Of a stretch of 64,000 nucleotides of DNA, positions 8,139 to 17,060 are shown piece by piece. Within the stretch, counting starts at the first letter, position 1. Each line of letters begins with the position of its first letter. The notes below the pieces were generated by a model. That model was not told the DNA's origin, made no database searches, and saw only the letters and a list, made by a program, of their open reading frames with translations. A program made the translations under genes and the position numbers. Source of the stretch: Mangrovivirga halotolerans (GTDB lineage: Bacteria > Bacteroidota > Bacteroidia > Cytophagales > Cyclobacteriaceae); contig NZ_JAPFQN010000009.1 of NCBI RefSeq assembly GCF_026241165.1, positions 186,001 to 250,000 on the forward strand. Reading direction: 5' to 3'.

Positions 8139-11027
8139 ATGCATACTAAGACATTGGCAGTATTTCTGATTTTTCAGATAACTGCCTTTCTTTTTGGCCA
8201 AAATGATGATAGTGTCAGAAGTCAGTTTGAAAAGGATTTTCAGCAAATAGGGGAGAAGTATTATTTTGATAGTCCGGATACAGCAGCACTTCTTTACAAG
8301 AAAAATCTCACTAAGGCTGAGAACATCCAAATGTGGGATCAATATCTGCATGCCATTATTAACCTGGCATCAGTATCGAGCCACCTTGATAGTCTCAGAT
8401 TATTGGATGCCTATCTTCAGGCAGGGCAGAAAGTACTCGAAAAACATTCTAGCTACATTTTAAAGTACGATTCAACTGGCTTTTTGAGATCTAATTTTTA
8501 TTATTTCCAGGGAAGATATTATTATGAACTTTTTAATTACAGAGAGGCAATCAAATCATATAAAAGCATTATCGACCTGCCGGAAATAGAGAAAGATTCT
8601 TTACTATTTTTTGATACTCATGTGTCGATCGCTCAAAGCGCTCTGAATATGGCTGACTTTGCACTAGCCGAACATCATTTTGATTTAGCTCGATCATGGG
8701 TTCCGCGAGAACATCCCGTTTATAGTGCTGGCCGGGGGTTTGATTATCAGATGGCTTTTGTAAATACTCAGTCGGGACATGTAAAGTTCAGGCAATGGGA
8801 AGCTAATAAAAATAGTAAAGCACCGACAGCTGCCATTGATCATTATTTAAAAGCGTTGGAATTAATCAAACCATTAATGAATGAAAAAGGAAGCTGGAGT
8901 CTTGTTAATGCTATTTACCGTAGTTTGTCGTCCTGTTATCTGGAAAGCAATCAGCCTGAACGCGCAAAACAATACCTTTCAAAGTTAATAGAAAGGCCAA
9001 CAAGGTCAGTTTCTGATAAAGTCAGAAATTATATTCATGCTTCTGAATTATATCTAAGAACAGGAAACCTGTCCAGAGCTGATGAGTTTATTAATAAAGC
9101 ACTCTCGGTTGTCAAAGAAAACTATGATCCTACACACCGTTATTATGGATTAATCAATAAGCAAAAAGCCAAAAAGTTTATAAAAGAAAAGAATATTGAT
9201 TCGGCTTTGGTGGCATTGGATCGTGCTGAAAAATTCTTTGTGTTTGGAGGGGGAGAAGGTGAAATCAAAGTGATCAATAACTATGAGGTGCTTGAAATTT
9301 ACTCCCTTCGTGGAGATGCTTACCGATTAAAAGACCCGGAGGAAGCGATTAATTGGTATAAGAAAACAATTAGTTTAGCTGATAGAACCTCCAAAGATTT
9401 TTTATCCTGGGAATCCAGGCAGTATTTATCATCTGATATATATCGTGTTTTTGAAAATGGAATTACGACCTTGTTTGATTTGCAAAAAGACAAAGAGGAT
9501 GTGGAGAATTGGGAAGATGATCTGATTTACTTTTTCGAGAAAAACAGGGCTATTCAATTATTTAATTCCGTAAGAGATATTGAAGCGGTTGAAGCGGGGA
9601 TTCTGTCAAAGGAATTATATGAGAAACAACAGCAATTCAAAAGTAAGATTGCTTTTAATAAGCGTCAGATCGAAGAGGGTAGATCTCCTGAAAAGCACCG
9701 TTTAATTCTCGATCAGTTATATGCAGATTATGAAGATTTTCAGCGATCTCTTAAAGAGAAAAATTCAAGCTATGAAGACTGGATGCCTGATGCAGAGATG
9801 GTGACTTTTAATGAAGTTATTTCTGAAATAAAAGGGAGTTCGTCACTTTTGTCGTTTTTCTGGGGTGAAGAAAATGTTTATTGTCTTGAGCTGATGGATG
9901 ACAGGGCTGAATTGCATTTGATATCTGAAACCCCCACTTTACAAGAAAGCTTATTTCAATATTTAAAATTGATCAGGACTCCACCTGAAAATATGGGGTC
10001 TGTTCCGGAAGAATTATATAATAAGGGCAATAAGCTTTATGAATTATTTTCTGCCGCTTCAGGAGTTAAAGATTCCAAAATAAATTCCATCATAATAATT
10101 CCGGATGGGCCGCTTTCTTATTTGCCTTTTGGAGCTTTAGTGTCTGAAAAGAAAAAATGGTTACTTGAAAGGAAAAGCTTATATTATTCGTCTGCTATCA
10201 GGTTGTTACTCAAATCAACAAAATCTGATAATAAAGCAACTGATTTGATGAAATACCTCGGATTTGCTCCCGATTATGCTGTAATGGATAATCAGAATTT
10301 TTCAGGGATCAGAAAAGATCTTTCACCACTGGCTTACAACAATCAGGAGGTAAAATCTGTAGAGAACATATTGGGTGGACGAATTTTCACTGGAAGGGAA
10401 GCTTCAGAAGTTAATTTTAATAAGTATGCTGAGAATGCCAGCATTTTACATTTAAGCGCCCATGCAATTGTTGATAATGACAATCCGAATTATAGTGCTG
10501 TGTATTTTATAGACCAAACTGACTCAGCCAGGCATGAGCAACGGTTCGAATTGGATGGTGCTCTCCATCTTTATGAACTATATAACTATCAGTTTAACTC
10601 AGAGTTGGCTGTATTAAGTGCTTGCGAAACAGGTTTTGGGCGATGGGCCAGGGGTGAAGGAGTAATCAGCCTCGGTAGAGCTTTTCAAAGTAGCGGGTGT
10701 CCTTCAGTTACTATGAGTTTATGGAATATAAGTGACAAGTCTTCTTCCCTAATTATCGAGTCATATTTTAAATACTTAAATGAAGGCATGGCAAAGGATG
10801 AAGCACTGGCTATGGCAAAAAAGGATTTTCTATCTGATCCTGCTAATAAATATTTTAAGCATCCTTATTACTGGTCGGCTTTTATTGTTCAGGGTAATGC
10901 TCAGCCATTATCAAAGGCACAAAATGAGATCTGGTATTTAGTACTGGGTATTGTTATAATTATGGGATTGTATTTAGGTATAAGAAAGTCAAAGAATAAC
11001 CGACTGATATCTAAGAAAGATATTTAA
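8139..11027 (+). CDS. Exported TPR-CHAT (caspase-like) protein
   Basis: A 962-residue protein with an N-terminal signal peptide (residues 1-20), a long tetratricopeptide region (~25-480), a charged helical linker, and a CHAT domain (~570-920) belonging to the caspase/separase clan. The catalytic pair is His775 in LHLSAHA and Cys829 in LSACETG, both in canonical CHAT contexts; the later PSVTMSLWNISDKSS and HPYYWSAFIVQG segments are also typical. A C-terminal transmembrane helix (IWYLVLGIVIIMGLYLGI) is followed by a basic tail, so the protease-like domain should lie in the periplasm, tethered to the inner membrane. CHAT proteins include HetF and the TPR-CHAT protease of type III-E CRISPR systems; here the partner genes are a lipoprotein upstream and a divergent ECF sigma operon. 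Confidence 0.92.
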   Translation: MHTKTLAVFLIFQITAFLFGQNDDSVRSQFEKDFQQIGEKYYFDSPDTAALLYKKNLTKAENIQMWDQYLHAIINLASVSSHLDSLRLLDAYLQAGQKVLEKHSSYILKYDSTGFLRSNFYYFQGRYYYELFNYREAIKSYKSIIDLPEIEKDSLLFFDTHVSIAQSALNMADFALAEHHFDLARSWVPREHPVYSAGRGFDYQMAFVNTQSGHVKFRQWEANKNSKAPTAAIDHYLKALELIKPLMNEKGSWSLVNAIYRSLSSCYLESNQPERAKQYLSKLIERPTRSVSDKVRNYIHASELYLRTGNLSRADEFINKALSVVKENYDPTHRYYGLINKQKAKKFIKEKNIDSALVALDRAEKFFVFGGGEGEIKVINNYEVLEIYSLRGDAYRLKDPEEAINWYKKTISLADRTSKDFLSWESRQYLSSDIYRVFENGITTLFDLQKDKEDVENWEDDLIYFFEKNRAIQLFNSVRDIEAVEAGILSKELYEKQQQFKSKIAFNKRQIEEGRSPEKHRLILDQLYADYEDFQRSLKEKNSSYEDWMPDAEMVTFNEVISEIKGSSSLLSFFWGEENVYCLELMDDRAELHLISETPTLQESLFQYLKLIRTPPENMGSVPEELYNKGNKLYELFSAASGVKDSKINSIIIIPDGPLSYLPFGALVSEKKKWLLERKSLYYSSAIRLLLKSTKSDNKATDLMKYLGFAPDYAVMDNQNFSGIRKDLSPLAYNNQEVKSVENILGGRIFTGREASEVNFNKYAENASILHLSAHAIVDNDNPNYSAVYFIDQTDSARHEQRFELDGALHLYELYNYQFNSELAVLSACETGFGRWARGEGVISLGRAFQSSGCPSVTMSLWNISDKSSSLIIESYFKYLNEGMAKDEALAMAKKDFLSDPANKYFKHPYYWSAFIVQGNAQPLSKAQNEIWYLVLGIVIIMGLYLGIRKSKNNRLISKKDI

Positions 11028-11035
11028 TGATATTT

Positions 11036-11074
11036 AAGAAAGCATATCCAAAATCTATTTGAATATGCTTTCTT
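11036..11074. terminator. Hairpin between convergent CHAT and TlpA-like genes
   Basis: A 12-base stem (AAGAAAGCATAT / ATATGCTTTCTT) with a further CAAA/TTTG pairing inside separates the stops of two convergent genes. The flanking T runs are short on both strands, so it is a plausible but weak two-way terminator. Confidence 0.55.
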
Positions 11075-11097
11075 GATTTTAGCCATAAAAAGGGACT

Positions 11098-11931
11098 TTA
11101 ATTCACTTTAATTAATGTCTCTTCGATTTTGTCGGCTATTTTATCAACTGATGTTTCATTATAACCTGTAGAGATGTATACTATCTCTCCGTTTTGATCA
11201 ATAATAAAATTCTTTGGAATCCCTGAAGTAAAGTACTGGCTTCCGATTTCATTATTCGGATCATAGACTACCGGAAAATCAATACCTTTTTGCTTTAATT
11301 TGCTCATTTTACCAGCTACTTTTTCTTTTGATTCTTTTACGGCAACCGGAATAAAGACAAACTCTTTACCCTCAAATCGCTCTAATATTTTTGAAGGTAT
11401 CTCATGAAATTCCATCAGACATGGAGCACACCATGTTGCCCAGAAGTTCAATAAAACGACTTTACCTTTTAGATCTGAAAGGTTGATTTTTTCACCATTG
11501 GTATAATTTGCTGTAAAATCCGGAGCCTGCTCACCTTCTTTTATCAAAACTGGATTGGTCAGCTGATTTTCCAGGTCTGACTTATCTATTTTTCCATCAG
11601 CATTTCTTTTAATGACGATAGATTTAGTATTAGTACCTTTGGTATCTAAGTTTTCCTCATTAGAAGGCTTATCAGAATGCAAGGTAAGTATTGCTACAAA
11701 ACTATCTTTAATAAAATCTCCATGGATTTTGGCCAGTTCCTCTTTTTCTTTATCAGTCTGACTGACTTTCATTGATTTGATCTTGCCCTCTTTTTTTAAA
11801 GTAGCTACTTCTTCCGCCGTTATGATTTTTCCATTGGCAATAAATACTTTCTTGATTTCAGAATTTTGTGCATTTGATGAAAAAGTAAATAGAAATAAAA
11901 TAAAAATTAAAAGTGTGTAGATATGTTTCAT
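11098..11931 (-). CDS. Exported TlpA/ResA-like thioredoxin-fold protein
   Basis: A 277-residue protein with a signal peptide (residues 1-21) and a C-terminal AhpC/TSA-type thioredoxin domain (~130-277). The redox motif is WCAPC with Cys168 and Cys171, inside VVLLNFWATWCAPC, and a cis-proline lies in TSGIPKNFIID. This is the TlpA/ResA branch that keeps periplasmic thiols reduced, for instance for cytochrome c maturation. The N-terminal ~110 residues (with a KVFIANGKIITAEEVATLKKEG stretch) resemble no domain I can name. No cytochrome genes are adjacent, so the substrate is open. It is monocistronic. Confidence 0.85.
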   Translation of the reverse strand: MKHIYTLLIFILFLFTFSSNAQNSEIKKVFIANGKIITAEEVATLKKEGKIKSMKVSQTDKEKEELAKIHGDFIKDSFVAILTLHSDKPSNEENLDTKGTNTKSIVIKRNADGKIDKSDLENQLTNPVLIKEGEQAPDFTANYTNGEKINLSDLKGKVVLLNFWATWCAPCLMEFHEIPSKILERFEGKEFVFIPVAVKESKEKVAGKMSKLKQKGIDFPVVYDPNNEIGSQYFTSGIPKNFIIDQNGEIVYISTGYNETSVDKIADKIEETLIKVN

Positions 11932-12027
11932 AATTGATTATTTGAAATCAAGATTAAAGCAAAAATTAATCCAATTATGAAACTATTAACGATCTTTTTT
12001 ATTACAAAAAGGAAGTTTCTGACTATT

Positions 12028-12507
12028 TCACCGTTCAAAATGTCTTTTGATATTTTTGATGTTTAAATACCAAATCAGGATGATAGCAGGTACTGTCAGG
12101 AATACTGCAGTAAAAAGTTCCCAAAATTCTAAGGTGCCCAAAACATTACCAGGGTTTTCTATAAGATAAAAAGAAGCCCACCACATCAGGATCCATATGT
12201 AGATGATATAAAAAACAGATATAAAAGTAGCTAGTCTGTTAGCCCACAATTTATATTTAAAAATATTGATCCCACTGATTAAAAATAGAACTCCCAGAAT
12301 AGTCATAAATACAGCAACACCAATTAAAAGGCTATCCAAAGACAGTTGGTTGTCTAATGAGTTTAAGTGAGCATAACTGTTGTCCTTTAAATCTGATAAG
12401 AACATGAAAATAGCCGCTCCAATTAAATTAAGCAGTATCACCAATGTGGATATCACAATGATAATTACACCGGCTATTTTGATGGATTTTGGCTTTGTTT
12501 CAATCAT
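12028..12507 (-). CDS. Four-helix membrane protein of unknown function
   Basis: A 159-residue protein with four hydrophobic segments (about 10-35, 60-82, 90-112 and 125-150) and short loops, ending in a basic tail NIKNIKRHFER. No motif links it to a known family. It is followed, on the same strand and upstream, by a small PLDc_N-type protein with a 175-base gap, so the two are probably transcribed separately. Confidence 0.6.
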   Translation of the reverse strand: MIETKPKSIKIAGVIIIVISTLVILLNLIGAAIFMFLSDLKDNSYAHLNSLDNQLSLDSLLIGVAVFMTILGVLFLISGINIFKYKLWANRLATFISVFYIIYIWILMWWASFYLIENPGNVLGTLEFWELFTAVFLTVPAIILIWYLNIKNIKRHFER

Positions 12508-12682
12508 AAAAGGCAGTTATTTTCCTGTTGATAATAACCACTAATAATTGGTAAGTGGCGTTAGTAATAATTTAAAGATAAGATCTTTTAAATCAAACTA
12601 TAAACTGCCTTCTATTGCTTAAATAGAAAATAAAAACAAGAAATCGAGTTAGAAATAAAACTGATTTTTCGTCAAAACAAGA

Positions 12683-12943
12683 TTAAAATTCAGGGTTAAA
12701 CTTCCTTTTCCCTCTTAAGGTTATTTTTCTTTTGAATGAAAAATAAATTAATGAGCCTAGCATAGGGAAAATCAAGACAATAGCAAACCAGAATAATCGG
12801 ACGGTGTTATCTTTATATCTGGATCTTGTAATGTCAAGCATCGCCCAGAACCATAATGCCAATGATAGAATAACTAAAGTTAATGTTAGAAGTTCGTTGA
12901 TAGTCATAAATAGTGTTTTGATTTCGAAGGTGAAATTAGCCAT
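12683..12943 (-). CDS. Small PLDc_N-type membrane protein
   Basis: Up to 86 residues; starts at 12943 or, from the internal Met13, at 12907. Two transmembrane helices flank the segment WAMLDITRSRYKDNTVRLFWFAIVLIFPMLGSLIYFSFKRK. The pattern W-x-x-x-D, a helix with IxxPxxGxxxYF and a basic end is that of the phospholipase D N-terminal (PLDc_N) domain found alone in many small membrane proteins. No catalytic domain is attached. Role unknown. Confidence 0.65.
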   Translation of the reverse strand: MANFTFEIKTLFMTINELLTLTLVILSLALWFWAMLDITRSRYKDNTVRLFWFAIVLIFPMLGSLIYFSFKRKITLRGKRKFNPEF

Positions 12944-13037
12944 TTTTTGCTACTATTTAAAATCACCCGAATACTTATTCAGGCAAGATTTTATACTAGC
13001 GTATTTTTAAATGATTTTAGTTTTATTTTATTATTAG

Positions 13038-13056
13038 GTTACAAATTACATGTAAC
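13038..13056. promoter_or_regulatory. Candidate operator upstream of the pigment cluster
   Basis: The perfect ten-base palindrome TTACATGTAA (13046-13055) is nested in a wider GTTAC-N9-GTAAC inverted repeat. It lies about 45 bases upstream of the candidate -7 element and 135 bases upstream of the first acyl carrier protein gene. A dimeric repressor or activator could bind it; no regulator gene is present in the cluster. Confidence 0.4.
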
Positions 13057-13098
13057 TAACAATTCTGTTTTTAAAAAAATATTCTGTCATTAAATTAT

Positions 13099-13106
13099 TA
13101 TATTTG
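13099..13106 (+). promoter_or_regulatory. Bacteroidota-type -7 element for the pigment cluster
   Basis: TATATTTG matches the Bacteroidota -7 consensus TAnnTTTG exactly and lies about 86 bases before the first acyl carrier protein start. No convincing -33 TTTG is seen at the right distance. Confidence 0.45.
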
Positions 13107-13192
13107 CCAGCTGAATAATAGTATAAGAGCTGTTATAAAAGTGGGACTTTTTTATTTGAGACGATTTTTTAGATTTTGAAATTTTGTATAGA

Positions 13193-13444
13193 ATGGATGA
13201 TTTGATACTAAAACTCAAGGAAGATATCATAGAGCAATTAAACCTGGAAGATCTTACAGTTGAAGACATCGGAACTGAAGAGCCATTATTTGGTGATGAA
13301 ATTGGTCTGGATTCGATCGATGCACTGGAACTGATTGTTTACCTGGAAAAAAACCATGGTGTCAAGATTGAAAATCCTGAAGAGGGACGTAAGGTTTTTA
13401 ATTCAGTGAAAACAATGGCTGAATTTATTGAAGAGAATAAATAA
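13193..13444 (+). CDS. Acyl carrier protein (first of two)
   Basis: An 83-residue acyl carrier protein counted from the ATG at 13193 (a TTG at 13184 is in frame but less likely). The GLDSIDALEL motif places the phosphopantetheine attachment site at Ser41. It is the first gene of the cluster, three bases before a ketosynthase, and would carry the growing polyene chain. AcpS at 26986 in the same cluster should load it. Highly acidic helix 2 region is typical of ACPs. Confidence 0.93.
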   Translation: MDDLILKLKEDIIEQLNLEDLTVEDIGTEEPLFGDEIGLDSIDALELIVYLEKNHGVKIENPEEGRKVFNSVKTMAEFIEENK

Positions 13445-13446
13445 TA

Positions 13447-14640
13447 ATGGCTGGTAAAGTTGTTGTCACCGGTTGGGGGATAGTTTCAGCACTTGGATTT
13501 GGTGTTGAAGAAAATTTCCAGGCACTCAAGTCTGCTAAAAGTGGAGTTAAGCTGCCTGAAATTCTGGATTCTAACTATGGTAACTCTAAGTATTGTGGAG
13601 AGGTGAGGTATACTGATCATGAGCTTAGAGAACTTATCGGAGACTTTGCCAAAAATATTTATTGTCGTACCACCTTATTAGGATTGCTTGCTGTTAAGGA
13701 GGCAATCAGTTCAAGTAATTTGACTGATGCAATATTGGCTGCATCAAAGGTTATTAATGGAACTTCTGTTGGTGGGATGGTGAGTACTGAAAAGTACCAT
13801 AAGTTGTATACTCAAAATAAAAATTCTGAGTATAAAAAATTTTTTAAAAGTCATGATTGTGGGTATAGTACTGATAAGATAGCTGAATACCTTAATTCAA
13901 AAGGAGGAACAATCACTATCAGTACAGCGTGTAGTTCATCAGCAAATTCAATAATGCAAGCTGCCCGATATATTAAAGCCGGTAAGTGTGATGTTGTTAT
14001 TGCTGGAGGAACTGATGCCTTATCGAAATTCACCATCAATGGTTTTAATTCCCTTAAAATATTGGATGATCAACCATGTAAACCTTTTGACCTTAATCGT
14101 CAGGGGTTGAATCTGGGAGAAGGCGCAGCATATCTTGTTCTTGAATCTGAAGAGCATGCCTTGCAACGAGGCGCAAATATTTTAGGTCAGGTTGTCGGAT
14201 ATGGAAATGCTAATGATGCACATCATCAAACAGCTTCATCTCCTGAAGGTAGAGGAGCAGGACTAGCAATGACTAAGGCATTAAATATGGCTGGTAATAT
14301 TATCATTGATTACATTAATGCACATGGCACCGGTACCAATAATAATGATTCATCTGAAAGCACAGCTATTCAGAATGTTTTTGGTGAAAATATACCTCAA
14401 TTTAGTTCAACTAAAGCTTTTACCGGGCATACACTGGGTGCAGCAGGTGCTATCGAAGCGGTGTATTCATTATTATCCATTAATAAAGGGGTAAGATTTC
14501 CTTGTTTACGTATAGAGGAGCCGTTAGAAATTTCTTCCAGTTCTCCGATTTTAGAAGTTATCGAGTCTGAAACCAGTGCTGTACTTTCTAATTCTTTAGG
14601 GTTCGGAGGTAATTGCACCTCGCTTATATTTAATAAATAA
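13447..14640 (+). CDS. Beta-ketoacyl-ACP synthase, intact
   Basis: A 397-residue condensing enzyme of the FabF/FabB (type II) class. The catalytic set is complete: Cys162 in STACSSSAN, His293 in INAHGTGT and His328 in TGHTLGAAG, with the C-terminal NSLGFGGNCTSL glycine-rich end. It would condense malonyl-ACP with the growing chain. It is followed after two bases by a ketosynthase-like protein without the cysteine, the usual KS-chain length factor pair of type II polyketide and aryl polyene systems, so the two are probably a heterodimer. Confidence 0.92.
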   Translation: MAGKVVVTGWGIVSALGFGVEENFQALKSAKSGVKLPEILDSNYGNSKYCGEVRYTDHELRELIGDFAKNIYCRTTLLGLLAVKEAISSSNLTDAILAASKVINGTSVGGMVSTEKYHKLYTQNKNSEYKKFFKSHDCGYSTDKIAEYLNSKGGTITISTACSSSANSIMQAARYIKAGKCDVVIAGGTDALSKFTINGFNSLKILDDQPCKPFDLNRQGLNLGEGAAYLVLESEEHALQRGANILGQVVGYGNANDAHHQTASSPEGRGAGLAMTKALNMAGNIIIDYINAHGTGTNNNDSSESTAIQNVFGENIPQFSSTKAFTGHTLGAAGAIEAVYSLLSINKGVRFPCLRIEEPLEISSSSPILEVIESETSAVLSNSLGFGGNCTSLIFNK

Positions 14641-14641
14641 C

Positions 14642-15670
14642 ATGAAAGCATTTATCTCAGCTACTTCATCTATATCCCCCGTTAGATCCTTTGGAGTCGA
14701 AAAAGATCTAACTCAATTTAATGAAGAAGAGGTGGGGTATTTAAAAGCGATAGAGCCATCATATCGTTCGATATTAAACCCAAAGATGGCAAGGAGAATG
14801 GCCAGGGTTATAAAGATGGGCATGGCTACTGCCTTAGACTGTCTTTCTTCTGCTAAGGTAGAAAATCCCGGAGCAATTTCAATTGGTACAGGACTCGGAT
14901 GCCTAGAAGATACTTATAAGTTTTTTAAACAAATCGATGATAGTGATGAAGGTCTATTGTCACCAACTTCTTTTATACAGTCAACCCATAATACAATAGC
15001 GGGTCAGATTGCATTATTTATTGGATGTGAAAATCAAAATTTCACCTTTTCCAACCGTGGATTTTCTTTTGAAAATGCACTGGAAGATGGAATATTAAAA
15101 CTTGCTGAAGGTGATGATGATATTTTGATTGGAGGTATTGATGAAATCACATCTGAGTCGATCGAATTGCTGGAGTTACTTAACTGCTCCGGAAAAATAA
15201 ATAACTCGGAAATCCCTGTAGCTGGTGAGGGGGCTTCCATGTTTATGTTGACTAATAAGCCAGATAATGCTATCGTTGAAATCATTGATATAGAATGCTT
15301 TTTCGGTGATAACTCGAATGTTGATATCATATCTGAAATAGAAGAATTACTTAACAAAAACGGGCTTTCTGAGGAGGATTTGAGTGGAATTGTTTCCGGT
15401 GCTAATGGCTTACCTAATGATCCGGCATTTTATAAAAGTATAGCCGGGCATTATAATGATAAACCTGTATATGAGTTTAAAAAATTATCCGGAGAATACT
15501 TTACCAGTACCGCATTTGGCTTGCATGTCTCGGTTGATATTATGCACGCTCAAAAAGGCATAGAAACTATAAATATTAACGATAACAAAGAAGGTGAATT
15601 TAAGCATTTGTTATTGATAAATAATTACGGAAATCAGTATCGAACTTTAATTCTTATAAGTAAGCCTTGA
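14642..15670 (+). CDS. Ketosynthase-like chain length factor (no active cysteine)
   Basis: A 342-residue ketosynthase-fold protein in which the nucleophile region reads FTFSNRGFSFENAL; by alignment with STACSSSAN of its neighbour the cysteine is replaced by Arg139. The HGTG and TGH histidine motifs are also lost. N-terminal FISATSSISP and ISIGTGLGCLEDTYKFF keep the thiolase fold signature. Position directly after the intact ketosynthase supports a chain length factor role, forming the pocket that fixes polyene length. Partner assignment is inference. Confidence 0.85.
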   Translation: MKAFISATSSISPVRSFGVEKDLTQFNEEEVGYLKAIEPSYRSILNPKMARRMARVIKMGMATALDCLSSAKVENPGAISIGTGLGCLEDTYKFFKQIDDSDEGLLSPTSFIQSTHNTIAGQIALFIGCENQNFTFSNRGFSFENALEDGILKLAEGDDDILIGGIDEITSESIELLELLNCSGKINNSEIPVAGEGASMFMLTNKPDNAIVEIIDIECFFGDNSNVDIISEIEELLNKNGLSEEDLSGIVSGANGLPNDPAFYKSIAGHYNDKPVYEFKKLSGEYFTSTAFGLHVSVDIMHAQKGIETININDNKEGEFKHLLLINNYGNQYRTLILISKP

Positions 15671-16428
15671 AGTACCAGGTTATAAAAATATTGTCCATTG
15701 GTTGTGTTATTGGGATCGTATTAGCTCATTATTTAGCTGATGCGTTATCCTTGTATTGGGTGATGCTTCCAATGATATTATTTGCTTTAAGCATTGCTGG
15801 AGGGGCTTATTTTATTCGATTTAATTTTTTTGTTTCATCTATTAATCGCCTGAAAGTAAATTCAAATCAGGTGGCAATTACATTTGATGACGGCCCGACA
15901 TTAAACACCTTAAAGGTTTTAGATGTATTAGACGATTATAATGCCAAAGGAACCTTTTTTTTAATTGGTAAGAGAATTACAGAAAATAAAGAGATAGCAG
16001 AGGAAATAATTACAAGAGGACATAGTATCGGAAATCATTCCTATTCTCATTCTTCTTCATTTCCAATCTACAGTTCAAAAAAAATAGCAAAGGAGATAGT
16101 TGATACCAATAATCTTCTGGAGACTGTTACTGGAAAAAAGAATGTATTGTTCAGACCTCCCTTTGGAGTTACTAATCCCAGCGTATCAAAAGGCATAAAA
16201 AGATCTGGGGTTAAATCTATTGGCTGGAGCATTCGGTCATTTGATACGGTAGGTCACAATGCAGAAAGAGTAGTAAATCGTATCATAAAAAAAATAAAAC
16301 CCGGATCAATTATTCTTCTACATGACGATAGAGAAAAGACACCGGAAATTCTGGAAGGAATATTGCAGTATATCTCAGAGAATAATTTAAAAACTGTATC
16401 TCTGGATAATAAATCAATACAATTATGA
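15667..16428 (+). CDS. Polysaccharide deacetylase family protein (NodB domain)
   Basis: A 253-residue protein starting with TTG at 15667 that overlaps the previous stop. Two N-terminal membrane helices (~5-52) are followed by a NodB domain: ITFDDGP with Asp74/Asp75, and NHSYSH giving the metal histidines His124 and His128; RPPFG is present too. The family removes acyl groups from N-acetyl sugars with a divalent metal. Such genes recur in Bacteroidota pigment clusters, where the substrate is unknown; a sugar or amide on the pigment anchor is possible. Confidence 0.85.
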   Translation: MKYQVIKILSIGCVIGIVLAHYLADALSLYWVMLPMILFALSIAGGAYFIRFNFFVSSINRLKVNSNQVAITFDDGPTLNTLKVLDVLDDYNAKGTFFLIGKRITENKEIAEEIITRGHSIGNHSYSHSSSFPIYSSKKIAKEIVDTNNLLETVTGKKNVLFRPPFGVTNPSVSKGIKRSGVKSIGWSIRSFDTVGHNAERVVNRIIKKIKPGSIILLHDDREKTPEILEGILQYISENNLKTVSLDNKSIQL

Positions 16429-17060
16429 GAACAATAATTTTCATATTATTCACTTCATGTATACTTGCCACAGGCTTTGCACAGCAAGATTATACCGAAA
16501 TGAATAATGTTAAGCTGTTTAAGTCAGAATTAGAGAAACAAACTGCATCTATTAAAAGTATTGAGGCTGATTTTCTGCAGAATAAACACATGAAAATTTT
16601 AACCCGGCCCCTACAATCAAAAGGAGTTATAAGGTATAAAGCTCCAAACAAAGTTAGGTGGACTTATAGGGAGCCATATAAATATGATATAATACTTAAT
16701 GGAAACGAGATTATAATAAATGATGATGGAAACGTCAATGCATTTTCGGTAAACTCAAGTAAGATGTTTTCTGAGATGAATGACTTAATCGTAAATAGTG
16801 TTCAGGGAAATGTATTAGATGAAAGTCGTTTCAAACTATCTTATTTTGAGAATAGTGAGAATTATAAGGTTAATTTAATTCCAATTGATAAAGAAAAAAT
16901 CGGGGCTTTTTTCTCCGAAATAGTTATTTACTTTAACAAGACAGATTATTCAGTAAAGAAAGTTGAAATGTATGAACCTGGGGGCGATCATACTGAAATT
17001 GTATTCCAGAATAAAGAATTTAATAGTTCAATTTCAAGTGATGTTTTCTCAGCTAAGTAG
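16425..17060 (+). CDS. LolA-like outer-membrane lipoprotein carrier
   Basis: A 211-residue periplasmic protein with a signal peptide (residues 1-19, ending GFAQ). The body matches the LolA fold family: KSIEADFLQNKHMKILTRPLQSKGVIRYKAPNKVRWTYREPYKYDIILNG is the conserved start of the open beta barrel. In pigment clusters LolA-like proteins are thought to ferry lipid-linked pigment to the outer membrane together with an MMPL exporter, which is present downstream. Overlaps the previous gene by four bases and the next by 20. Confidence 0.85.
   Translation: MRTIIFILFTSCILATGFAQQDYTEMNNVKLFKSELEKQTASIKSIEADFLQNKHMKILTRPLQSKGVIRYKAPNKVRWTYREPYKYDIILNGNEIIINDDGNVNAFSVNSSKMFSEMNDLIVNSVQGNVLDESRFKLSYFENSENYKVNLIPIDKEKIGAFFSEIVIYFNKTDYSVKKVEMYEPGGDHTEIVFQNKEFNSSISSDVFSAK

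Noticed and set aside
16963-17040. Upstream extension of the 17041 gene
   Set aside because: The extension lies inside lolA and removes the clean signal peptide that starts at 17041.
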